Below are positions 23,002 to 33,042 of a DNA stretch of 64,000 bases, piece after piece. Within the stretch, counting starts at the first letter, position 1; every line of letters begins with the position of its first letter. The translations under genes and the position numbers were made by a program. Source of the DNA: Cadophora sp. MPI-SDFR-AT-0126 (lineage: Eukaryota > Ascomycota > Leotiomycetes > Helotiales > Ploettnerulaceae); NCBI GenBank assembly GCA_020747065.1, contig JAGMVK010000007.1:186001-250000 (forward strand), given 5' to 3'. The notes under the pieces are model-generated. The model ran no database searches. It was not told the origin of the DNA and saw only the letters and a program-made list of their open reading frames with translations.

Positions 23002-23286
23002 CTACGAACGCTTGGCATGGAGAGACTGGACAGTGGCGGACTCCCTATCAGAGATCTCGGCGCATGAATCACAGCGATCGTAAAGGTGCAAAGGATAGAC
23101 TTCTGTCTTATTAGGATACTTGATTCCTTTCTTGCGTCCTGGAGGATCCTTTGTGATGTAATGTTTGAAGACGAGTTGCTCGTCATTGGGGCTGCAAATT
23201 TCATGTTCAACTCTTCGTAGCTTACACAACTTGAAGTTTGCAGGGCTTGAGAAGCTTCCAGAAATTCCCAGGGCGGTACCAAGCAT
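23002..23286 (-). CDS. Small hypothetical protein with paired cysteines
   Basis: A 94-codon frame starting ATGCTTGG. After a weakly hydrophobic start it contains KLCKLRRVEHEIC and YDRCDSCAEI, so four cysteines and a His could bind a metal. The charged middle (DPPGRKKGIKYPNKTE) reads like real protein rather than chance sequence. I do not recognise the family. A 176-codon frame also overlaps it on the same strand in another phase (22872-23402), so the choice is uncertain. It could be a fragment of a larger decayed gene. Confidence 0.35.
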   Translation of the reverse strand: MLGTALGISGSFSSPANFKLCKLRRVEHEICSPNDEQLVFKHYITKDPPGRKKGIKYPNKTEVYPLHLYDRCDSCAEISDRESATVQSLHAKRS

Positions 23287-24180
23287 TTTATGCCAATGAA
23301 GTGAAACCTATTAGTGTGCGCAGCCAACAGAGTCATCGGGTGTTCCCTCCTGGAGAAATGCTTCTTCATGACAAAGCTCGATTTTTCACTTCCGTCTTCC
23401 ACTTCTCTCTTCGCGGTCTACGGAGTACTGTACGGTCGTTTGCAAGATTGGCTTCGCCTTCACGTACAGCTCCTAATAACTGGGGTCGACTCTATGAGGG
23501 TTCATGTATTGCTGACAGCCACGGAAATAATGATGGAAATAGATTTGCTATTAGGGCAAATCACATGATTTAAAAAGAAAACCTCATGTATCATCATCAT
23601 TACCAAGTGTATCTAAAAGGCAGAATATCTATCGTGCTATTAGCATCCCCACGGGCTGACCTGCATTTCCCAGGGTAAATACTGGCTCGTGCGGCGGCCC
23701 ATATCCTAGCCCCAAAACTTAGCAGTTCTACGTGACGAGTCAGGTGCAGGACAAGTGGGTCAGACCTGGCAGTTGTGGACGCGTTTGACCGTCCAGCCCC
23801 AGCTGAATAGCCTTGTATTCTCACCAGCATTTACTTTGCGCTGCGCTGCCACAGCCCCCTTCCTGCTTGACACCCATATGAACGGCATGCTACCATCAGA
23901 TCATGCAAAACCCTCTTGATAGCACCGGACTGTTTCTGCTGTCTCTCGATAATGGGCGCATCCAAGGGCTGCGCTCATGGCTCGGATTGGTGCCAAGGCT
24001 CATAGACTGCGCGCCTGGCTTTCTTGACTGGCTGTGATGTATCAGAGATATGCGAGCGCGGCGGCTACCCAGCCTGATGGTTCCAAACGTTTAATTGAGT
24101 CGGGAATCATACTTGGCTGCCTGTATATATGACCATGATGTCGTCTCGAAGATTTTTACACAGCTCTATCGTTCTGACTT
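23287..24180. other. Intergenic, no gene seen
   Basis: About 0.9 kb upstream of the zinc-knuckle gene. The short open frames on both strands have no recognisable features. Confidence 0.6.
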
Positions 24181-26130
24181 ATGGCTTCACCAAATAATGG
24201 ACACTTGTGCAACGGAATTCCCGTCGACCACCGCCTCAAGCGCTTTCTGGCGAGCGCCAAGCAGAAGCATTCTCATGGAGTTGGCAAGCATGCAGACATA
24301 ATTGAGACCTTTGGTAACACCATGCTCCGCGATGACGGGACCACTCCTACCAAGCACGAAGTCGGTTTCGCCGCATGGCTTGCGAAACCAGACCTAACTG
24401 GTGGTCTAGTCATTGCGCTGCAACAGCCAGCGAAGTCACAGGTCTTCACTGCAGACGTGCAATGGGTTCGAGACGAATGTAATACTCTGGCCTACCTGAA
24501 CAAGTCACTCGCCTTTATAAATGGCCCTGGAGGCCTGAGTACGACGAGCGTATTCGATGCATTCCCATTCATCACCGAGCAGATCTCCTCGAAAGAACTA
24601 TCCCGCGAAGCGAAGCTTGCCTATAACACATTCCTCTCCATGATAGAGGCAAAAAGACCGGAGGTTCTTTTCGCGTGCTGGCGAATCCATGGGCAGGACG
24701 ACCTCTCCTTTTCTGGGAAAGGGCCTGGTAAGACTAATCAGGTACATAGCCTGAGATTCTCGAATGGCCACATTGTCCGCGTCGTAAACGGATTCCATCC
24801 TAGCTACATAGCAAATTACTGCCCAAATGAAAGCTGCTTCCGGAGATTGTTCGATATGGAGTTGTGCAAGGCGCTATGCGAGCTGAATACAGCTTGGCAG
24901 GAGGAACAATGGATGGAAGACCTGAGAAGAACGTGCCGAGAAAAAACCCTTCAATTGATGAAAGGTTTGTTTCAATATCAGTAGTGGTGGCAAGTTATAT
25001 GCTAACGCCTTATCACAGAGAAGGGCAGAGATGGCGAGCAGCTAAATACGGAATCGGGTCGCGAGCTTCGTAGAAACAAGGCAGACAATATTGCTGTCAA
25101 GTATAAAGCATACACCAAATCCTTCGATAACGGCCTGAAGAGTGTCAAACAGATCTTCGACCATATGATGTCCTCGGTATATAAATTTCAAAGCTCGCGG
25201 GATCTCTATGAATTCTTTGTCTTCGACCAAAACACATCAGAAGGCATCTGTGATGCTCTACTAGCCGTGTCCGAAGCCATGGGGCAGTTCGCACCAGGAC
25301 ATTCGATGCCAGAGTCTGCACTTGTAGAGCTAGGCAAGCACACCAGCCAGCAGATGCTCAAGTTCGTCAAAGACGATATCCCAGATATGATGCAGCATCA
25401 GCGGGGCTTATACAAGAATCTGTGGAACAATCGATTTTTGGGGAGTGAGTCTCGAGGATTAAAGCAAAGTATAGAGAAGATCACGACACGGTTTGTTGAG
25501 GATCTTACAAAGTCGTTTTCGGAGTCGTCGACGGGATGGACGTATACTCCGGACCTTGCACATGATGCCTTCAAGGAACTTGCTGTTAGCTTCGAGGATG
25601 CTTTAGGCAGGGAGTACGATGACCATCAAAAAGCCGTAACGGCCAGTGCTGCGAATGGCGTTGCTATTTTAAGCGCGTCCCTTCACAAACTATCGATTTC
25701 GAGCACTCAATCAACAGCTTCGACAATACCGACATCAAACACAACGCCAGCTCGGTCTTCTTCCAGCAACGACTGTTTTAGATGCGGTAAAACGGGCCAC
25801 TGGATCAGCAATTGCCCCAGCCCCCAGAAAGGAAACGGAACATCACCGAGACCATCAACGTCGTCCCCCAAAGGGAATTGCTACACTTGCGGCCAGTCTG
25901 GTCACTGGTCCGACAGGTGCCCAAACCCTAGCAGGGGAAGCGCCACGACGCCTTCACGGACTACTTCAAGTGATAAATGCTTCAGCTGTGGGCAGATGGG
26001 GCACTGGTCTGAGAATTGTCCACGCGGTAGGCAGCGTCGCGCGACGCCATCGAGAACATCCGGAGACAAGTGCTTTTTGTGTGATAAAATGGGTCACTGG
26101 GCTAGAAATTGCCCGACGCATAAGCGCTGA
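24181..26130 (+). CDS. Four-CCHC zinc-knuckle protein with a possible UDG-like N-terminal fold
   Basis: Exons 24181-24964 and 25019-26130 join to 631 codons; the 54-bp intron has a GCTAAC branch site. At the C-terminus are four C-x2-C-x4-H-x4-C knuckles (514-527, 549-562, 582-595, 613-626), each with GHW before the last cysteine and separated by Ser/Thr/Pro/Lys linkers. Such knuckles bind single-stranded nucleic acid. The first 230 residues contain, in order, LVIALQQP (76-83), SVFDAFPFI (123-131), EVLFACWR (161-168) and NGFHPSY (203-209). Their order and spacing resemble the motif strands of the uracil-DNA glycosylase superfamily (GQDPY, LLLN, VFLLWG and HPS in family 1). The catalytic Asp is not evident, so activity is doubtful. 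The middle (about 260-490) is helical. No Gag capsid, reverse transcriptase or repeat ends are visible, so a retroelement origin is not supported. The knuckles are certain; the UDG comparison is inference. Confidence 0.88.
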
Positions 26131-27091
26131 TGAAGGCTTACTTTATGACGCTATGGAACTGAGGATCAGGGGCCACCACGCGCAGTGTATAATGAGGGAC
26201 TTATCTTTTAGTATTTTGTTTCTTGGAGTGGCAATATATACTGGAGCGTTTACCGCATTAGGCAGAGGAGCAGAAGATTGAGCTCTATTTAAGTTGCGTG
26301 CATGGCGGAATTTGACACGCAGGAGATGTTGAATGGAAGGGCAAAATGTTCTCTGGTACCTTCCGGCTTCAATGGAATACCTTGATCCCCAGAAGCCATT
26401 TTCCCACGGCAATAGATAAGACTCAAAATAACCAGGAACATATTAGGTGGGGATTCCTACCAGTGGATGCATTGGTGTGCGGGTGGACATGGTTGGAACC
26501 GACTTCTCTTGGTCTTAGCTTCTACCAGGCGCGTTGCTTTTACTGTTATAGATTAGCAATTTTTCGAGTTTCAAACCTCTCCACTCCCTATAATAGTGGA
26601 AAAGTACATTGGAAAAATTGTCGAGCTTACAGAGCAATGCGGTGGAGGCGCCGATGAAATTGACCGGATCTTCGACATCGCAGCGCTTTAATTGTGCAGC
26701 TGGGGCCACTGGAGATGGACTTATTCCATAGTACCACGTCTGGGTTTTTTGGACTGCTCGACGTCTTCTTAGGCAGGCTCTTGGCTTAGAAACGGGAGTC
26801 CCCAGTGAAGAGCATGCCCAACTGGTCGAACTGGAGTTATCCAAACTCAGCATAGTTGATTAATCAGCATAATTCCTAAATGGAAGGGGTCGGGACGCGC
26901 CAGCTAGTTGATTGTGAGTGGCACATGAATTGGCTCAGGGAAAAACCCATCAGAGGTTGTACGTAGAGACGTTGGAGGGCATAGCGCGGGCAGCACAGAA
27001 GGCTCTAGTGGTATTAGAGGCATCAACCTCCTCGACTGGATGAAGAGCGCTAAATCAATTCTTGGAACCCTATTTAATTCGATAGGGATCT
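26131..27091. other. Intergenic, possible gene remnant
   Basis: No clear gene. A minus-strand frame at 26515-26853 has a stretch (DPVNFIGASTALLCKLDNF, then a YYREW segment) reminiscent of the helical N-terminus of fungal STAND-type proteins, but no continuation or good start is visible. It may be a remnant. Confidence 0.35.
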
Positions 27092-27628
27092 TCAGATTTT
27101 TTCATGCCACTCGACTCTCTTGAATTGATAGCTGCTATCAAACTTGCCCATAGCGAGAGTACTTAGGTTAAAGCCGTAGGCCCAACCCCCCTGCTTTTCC
27201 CACCTGCACACTCTGACGTATTGTCCACTCGTATACCGCAGAGCAGATGGAATAGTATCACTAGTATCATATAGGACGGCTGGACTTGTGGCAATAAATG
27301 TTTCCACCTTCTCATGAGGTTGTGGATCAATCTTCTGTGCAGTGTCAATGGGAAATAGGCCTCCTAAATGCGTTCGCGTATTGAATCCGACAGCAGTCTC
27401 CTTATTAGTGTATGCGTAAGCGATGATGGTGTCTCCAGGTTTAATCAAGAGATGTTTCCAATTCGGACCAACATATTCAGAGTGCGCCTGCAGCGTCTCA
27501 GCCTTTAGTAAGAGCTTCGGAAGAACTGTGGTTGCGGCAGGCGCTGGTTGTTGAGTTGTCGAAAGGGAGTCGTCTGTGTTGCAAAGGGCTGCGAGTTCGG
27601 TCATCATCCGTTCGATTTCTTCCGACAT
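27092..27628 (-). CDS. Small protein with two SH3-like segments
   Basis: An intronless 178-codon gene. After an acidic helical N-terminus (residues 1-45) come two segments with SH3 character. The first (about 48-100) has LIKPGDTIIAYAY, VGFNTRTHLGGLFP. The second (about 110-175) has LRYTSGQYVRVCRW, then GGWAYGFNLSTLAMGKFD. The pattern of a GD/SG turn, GW or VGFN, then G-(L/K)-F(P/D) is the usual SH3 signature, though the ALYDY opening is weak. SH3 domains bind proline-rich peptides; a partner is not apparent. The BTB gene is upstream on the same strand, with its end 640 bp away. The frame is confident, the fold moderately so. Confidence 0.65.
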   Translation of the reverse strand: MSEEIERMMTELAALCNTDDSLSTTQQPAPAATTVLPKLLLKAETLQAHSEYVGPNWKHLLIKPGDTIIAYAYTNKETAVGFNTRTHLGGLFPIDTAQKIDPQPHEKVETFIATSPAVLYDTSDTIPSALRYTSGQYVRVCRWEKQGGWAYGFNLSTLAMGKFDSSYQFKRVEWHEKI

Positions 27629-28266
27629 TCCACCTGTTTCCTGGAGGAAAGTAACTTTCTGTGATGGAGGTAGTTAGCTATTGAGGTTGGGGATAGGAAG
27701 ACTCTGTTTGCATACCGCGTGGAGCGTGCGAATCTGCATCTTGACATCGATCGTAACCAGCTTGATATCTGGGTTTATAGGACTGGACTTAGCATCTGGC
27801 TCCATTTTGCGAAGGTCTTGTCAGTGCGAGAATCCCATTTAGTCTTCGTGCACATTAATTTCGGGGCAGGAATGAATTTCTGGGGCGCTCGTGAGGCACC
27901 TCTGAGCCTTACCTTTCAGTCAAGCCGGTGTGGTAATCATGTGCCATGCGGGGTCATCACGCATTCGCATAGGAATTGAATGATTTGCACTTCAGTCTCA
28001 TTCCTAATTCCCCGATCCTTCCTCTTCTTTACCTGGTATCAAGCACCCAGCCCGTGCTATGATATTATCACAAAGAGTAGATTGAATACTGACCTACATA
28101 ATCACCCCATAGATACCATATAGTTCCGAATGCCCGTGTCGTGGTGAGCCTTGAAGCTAGACTGGGAAGCAACAGGGCATCTATACCCTTTCCTGCCACT
28201 GGAACTCTGCAAAAAAAAATTAACATATTTGTCAAGGAATGGAAAATGCCAAGCGAACGATCGACC
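27629..28266. other. Intergenic, no gene seen
   Basis: Between the SH3-like gene and the 3' end of the BTB gene. Nothing recognisable apart from short chance frames. Confidence 0.6.
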
Positions 28267-29284
28267 CTAGGTGCTGTAGGAACCGTGGTTACAACAAGAA
28301 TTTGTGTTGCCCGATCGAACACAATGCAGGCAAAGCCCAAGGGTGTTGTTCCAGATGTCCAGGCTCCAATGACGGCCTCCCCTATACTCAGGCGCAGTAT
28401 GCTTGTACTCATAAGTGCATGCAATACTTGACTCTTCGGGGATCGGATCAGGAATCTTTTCTGCTAAGTCTATGGCCTTCGAAAGAGAAAGATGGAACAA
28501 GCGCGCTGGCCAAAGACCCCTTGTTTCGAGCAACTTCAAATATGCATATGCATATGCATATGCATATTTACTTGTCCATCCACATTTGTGAATACACCTC
28601 CCAGTCCCGTCATTTATCCCAGCTATGAGTATTTCAGCAAGTTTCAGCCTTGCAAAGCTTCTTTGCTCTTCTAGTAGACCTTTGGATTTGCTTGTCAGTT
28701 GCAGGCCCAAATCAGTGGATATGCTACTTACAGAATACCCTCCAGGTCATAGCAGATTCGACCTCCTCGCTTGAAAGAGCAAGGTAGGGACCATCGTGGT
28801 TGAGTATTAATCCTCTTGTGATCTCTTTAAACGCTTGTGTGTTCTGGAATAGATATGCCGCGGCAGTAAGAAGCATTAAATCTCGAGCTTCAGTTTTACC
28901 AGGCCGCAGCCAATCTGCGCTCGCAAATTTTAGAGCATCAACACAGCCATACTTGTCCGCTGCGACAGCAACACTTAAAACGTCGCCTGCAGCAAGTATT
29001 CGAGGCACTTTGTTGTTCTGGTGGTGGATGACAGCACAGATAACCTTCAGCGCACCGACATTGTCTTCGGGCAGTAGTAGCTCTACTGGCATATCGTGGT
29101 TGATCATATTCTGGCCCTCCCTCCAGTCCGGTCCGAACATAGCAGAGAAGGGTTTCGAGGCCGCTTTCAGAAAGAGTGAGAGAACACGAAGCTTCGCCTT
29201 TTCTGGTCCAACAACCAGAATAACGTCGCCGTCTACAGCGATGTTAACGACTGTGCTTGACTTGTCGTCTCTTGGTTCGTCCAT
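28267..29284 (-). CDS. BTB/POZ-domain protein with an expanded Tyr-Ala repeat
   Basis: Exons 29284-28732 and 28679-28267 give 321 codons; the 52-bp intron is phase 1. The N-terminal 120 residues form a BTB fold: DGDVILVVG, the FLKAASKPFSAMFGPDWREG segment, then the helices around LLPEDNVGALKVICAVIHHQ and VAADKYGCVDALK. The C-terminal half has the conserved features of the large fungal family of BTB proteins: AEILIAGINDGT, CIHKCGWTSK, AYLKLLE, IPDPIPEE and a final LCLHCVRSG cysteine pair. BTB domains dimerise and often act as adaptors, including for Cul3 ubiquitin ligases; no target is evident. The usual single YAY before LKLLE is here a YAYAYAYAY run coded by a TATGCA repeat. Splicing restores the family motif order, which supports the model. 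Confidence 0.88.
28541..28567. repeat. (TATGCA)4 coding microsatellite
   Basis: Four perfect copies of TATGCA plus a partial unit lie inside exon 2 of the BTB gene. The unit is six bases, so length changes keep the frame and only add or remove Tyr-Ala pairs. Confidence 0.95.
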
Positions 29285-30107
29285 GTTAGGTTCTATAGTA
29301 ATTCCGTCGATTTGGGCTGGAAATATCTCGCTGGTAGGAATCTATGTGGCGCGGCGTCGAGATGACGATGCAGAAGGAGAAGAGTCCTGCCCATAAAATG
29401 GTCGAGAAATCTGCTCTTACTCTGCACACATGACCAACTCCCCCGCTCCTCCTCCCCCCACCTCCAGCCTCCCGCCTTGAGGATCGTGACCAAGTAAAAT
29501 ATAGCGAGCCCGGGGGTGAACATAATGAATCTTATCTAGGCTAATGTATAGCATTAAGCACCAAAACATCTGAACCTTCACATTGCACTAGTGTAACTCA
29601 TGGATTGCGTTAATTTTTTTTTCCCTGAGTATTATAAAATCTTGAGCTATGTCGTTTTATAATAAGGCCCCTCTTAAGTACACCCAGTAAAATAAAATTA
29701 CATTAATAGTCACGATTAAAAGAAAAGAAAACAGCGGAAGTAACAAGAGACGACATAATTGAAAAGATCGATAGTATCATTAACACAGAATTCGTTTCTT
29801 ATTGCTAAGTAGTTTACTTGGGGAGAAGTGGCTAAAAAAAGTTATATATCAATAAAAACATTATAGACTTACAAAGAAATACTTTATGATTCTAAAATTG
29901 TAGATTCGTCTTGTTCCAGGGCGTGTCTCGTAAGGTGGGGATCGCTGTTATCTCTTTCTCCGTCTGAAGACGAGCTTGTTCAAGGGGACTGACTCAAGTC
30001 AATGCAAGGTAGAACAAGAAGAAGCATGATTGGAGATCAAGCAGCTGTATCATTGTCCAATTCTTGTGACATGCCGATCATGAGCGACCGATTCCGCATG
30101 CCCCTTC
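29285..30107. other. Intergenic with an AT-rich block
   Basis: Upstream of the BTB gene. From about 29570 to 29930 the sequence becomes clearly AT-rich, with runs of A and T and several TATAA-like words, unlike its surroundings. It has no open frame of note and may be the remains of a mutated repeat. Confidence 0.55.
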
Positions 30108-31975
30108 TCAACAAAAACCAAACTCCGTCAACTCCGAAGCATCGTGATTGTATGCCTCACCATTCATCAACCCATGAAGGTAACAAGAGCCAATGAAACG
30201 GTAATGCCCCATTTCTACTCGTCTAACGACATATGGCAGTTCTCCACCATCCAAAACGCAAATTGTATCTCCTCTCTGTACTGACCTCAACCCCTGACCT
30301 AAGCGTGAATTCTCAGTAGTGAACATCCTCCATCCCTCAGCACGAGAGTTGACAGCCGTCTCAATTTGCAACAATTGACTACGGAGCGGCTCTTGAGCTT
30401 CAGGAACAATGGTTTCAGATCGGAAAAAGTGATCCATGAAAGCCTTAAAGTATTCCGCATATTCTGGAGGCGCTCGGTCCGCACTGGCTGTGAGGTTGAA
30501 AATCATGGTGCGCCAGAAAGCTTCGAATCGTCCTTCCTCATCTTGAATTATATCGTCATAAGATACCAAATTTTTGCGGAAGTCGAGCCATTTCTTGACT
30601 CTGTGAACTCCAATCTCAGCTGCAGAAAGTCTTTCGGTATCCACAGAATGCACCTCATCAAGGGGCGGCGCAGTTTCTTTCACAATATCCACGATTTTAC
30701 CCCACGCGAACAGAAGATTTCCGCCTTCAGATACACGGACTCTCGGTCTCAAGTCGCTACCAGCATGAAAAGGTAGTCCATTGCCCATCCTCATGCGGAT
30801 CAATGGATTTGTCGCCTCCAGATGAGTAAAATCAGGTACCCAGCTCGGAAGATCCATCGCTCCATAGTGTGGAGGAGTATAAGGAACGCTCAGCGGATAC
30901 AAACTCCCTTTCTCAACGAAACATCCGATGACAAATCTCTTGAAAACCTCCTCAACCGAAAGTGAGTAGTCTGGAATCAGCGAATCGCCATATTGGTCAA
31001 CGTCTCCGCCTAGTCCAAGTAATGAGTACACAACATCTCTGGAATCCGTACACTTGAAATACCGAGTGGAGACTACAGATTCCAGAAGAGGTGCATGATC
31101 TTTCTTTCGAGAATCTCGTCTGATGAGACCCATAATCACCATACCAGTGTGGAATCCAGTCCTCGATTCGATCGGATCTAAAATGTAGCTGAATACGCCG
31201 CTTTTGTAAATGCACCAGTACACATCTGCCAACACACTCCATGGCATGGCCTCGAAGCCACAAATGACCGTAGCGGCTGGAGCTTTAGCGATTTCTTGGA
31301 TGACCCAGCGGCGAAGAAACCAAGGTTGGCGAATTAACCGGAGGAAAGTTTCCTTCCACAGATCCTGAGTCCGCAGCAAGTTTGAGAACGTCGAGGATCC
31401 AGGCAATAAGGCGCCTTCGAAAGTTAGTTCCTCGTATGGATAATCGTCTTCGGTTTGCAAGAAGATCTCGTGTAGCTCTTGGACTATTCTGAAAGTGCCG
31501 CTTAACCCGTCGATATCCTCGCCGATCCAGACGAGGACCTGACTGCAGTTTGAATATATTTCCCCCATGAGAGCCACTTGATGAGATTTTTCGACATTGT
31601 CTCGTTGGTTGATGCAAACGGCGTCCGCCCAGAGGACTCGTTCTGTGGATTTATGTCGAAGATGCCGAAGGGCGCCATGGAGACCTAAAAAATCGGTAAG
31701 TCCACACGGAATGTTAAGATTGGTAGGAGACTATTTTGAATAACTTGATGCTCACTTCTCGTTATTTGCATAGGAATCTCATCGCAAAATACCTCTTTCG
31801 TCTCAGAAGTTTCGCCCCAAACATAAGATAATGCCTCATACTGCGGTTTCTGCGCAAAATCGACATGGTTAAGGCGACAGCGAATCGGATCCTCATATGA
31901 GCCTTTCTCAAGAATGAGAACTCGAATGGACAATTTTGACTCCAAGGCCTTGTACATGTATCTTGTGGCATCCAT
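30108..31975 (-). CDS. HET-domain protein
   Basis: Exons 31975-31756 and 31684-30108 give 598 codons; the 71-bp phase 1 intron separates the first two HET motifs. The HET domain has its three landmark blocks: YEALSYVWG (46-54), LWADAVCINQ (91-100) and RRWVIQE (198-204). The C-terminal 390 residues are an unnamed helical region common in HET proteins, including a DSRDVVYSLLGL segment and a late GDTICVLDGGELPYVVR segment. HET domains act in the cytosol and are linked to heterokaryon incompatibility and regulated cell death; many copies in a genome have no known role. No partner NLR or HET-S-like motif is adjacent, although a BTB gene and an SH3-like gene are near. The assignment is firm. Confidence 0.95.
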
Positions 31976-33042
31976 AGCGTCCTTGGGATTTCAGTGAGTG
32001 TCACGTTTAACTTGAGCTTGAATTATTTGCGGGTAGGAAGCACCGAACGTAGCGCTCAAATTCGGCCGCATTCATTTGAGAGAGACGATAAATGGGAATG
32101 GGGATTCCGAAGACTTGCATGACGCATGCACGCCACACTATGCATTACATCGCTCAATATGGCGTGTAGGATTTTTGGTAGTAAGTTTCAAACGAAAAGT
32201 GCCCCTCAATTTTGGCCCCCAAATACTATTCAGACACTCCTCTCTCGGAATCAAGGCTACTTATCGTTCCCACAGCATTGTCCTGCATATTCTCTCAACA
32301 TGAAAGGGGTAGCCAACTATAAGCGAGAGGCCTCCTGAATCGGTCACGGGATAGTTCACTCTGCCGATCTACCTACAGAAAATGATTTGGCATTCCTCAT
32401 TGAATCTATGCTCCGCCGTTCTAGCAATTCTACTTAATTGGTCGAGTTAATGGAATTTGGAGAAAGACGAGTTAGTTCACGTGATCTCTACACTCCTCGA
32501 AGGTTCCCCCACCTGGCCATACGATGTTCATCCTTGACTGTCAGCACATATTCTCGTGTATTACAAGACCAATCGCTCCCGGAAACAAACCATGGGCTGT
32601 ATGCAGAATTCTGACCCAAACGATCCGTTATCGCACGTTCACGCCGATCACGCTCACCGAATAGAATGTAACCAGATTTTAGATCGAATCCAGCGCACAC
32701 GCCGTGTAACAAGCCATCATGCAGGTATCGCACCAGTGACCTATCGAGGCCTCCCACGTCTCGAATGCATATGCCAGATCGAGAGTCGAGACCAATTGGT
32801 CTCGCCGTAAGCCCTGTTCTAAAGAGAGAGTATATTGGCCGTACCCCGCTTCATCTTACAATGACTGTTTATGATCACCGACGACCTCATCAGCTACTGA
32901 TCAGGCAAGCCGCAGAACCGTTCATCTGGTCGATATAAAGTAAGTTCAGTCTCGGCACAATGACAAACTCAACCTGATATTGTCTAGTATTCGCTGAGCA
33001 GCAAGCTATCCTGTCGTTTGAAGTCAAATCTCCAAGATCCAC
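31976..33042. other. Shared upstream region of two divergent genes
   Basis: About 1.1 kb between the HET gene (minus) and the unclassified gene at 33043 (plus). It should carry both promoters. No coding signal is seen. Confidence 0.6.

Noticed and set aside
22872..23402. 176-codon minus-strand open frame
   Set aside because: Low-complexity Ser/Arg/Leu composition with no motif; the smaller frame 23002-23286 inside it looks more like real protein, so it is treated as a shadow.
24181..26130. Retrotransposon Gag as the explanation for the zinc-knuckle protein
   Set aside because: No reverse transcriptase, integrase or long terminal repeats nearby, the gene has a normal spliceosomal intron, and the knuckles are at the end of a long non-Gag protein.
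26515..26853. 112-codon minus-strand frame resembling a STAND-type N-terminus
   Set aside because: Only about 35 residues look family-like and no continuation or splice sites were found; mentioned as a possible remnant only.
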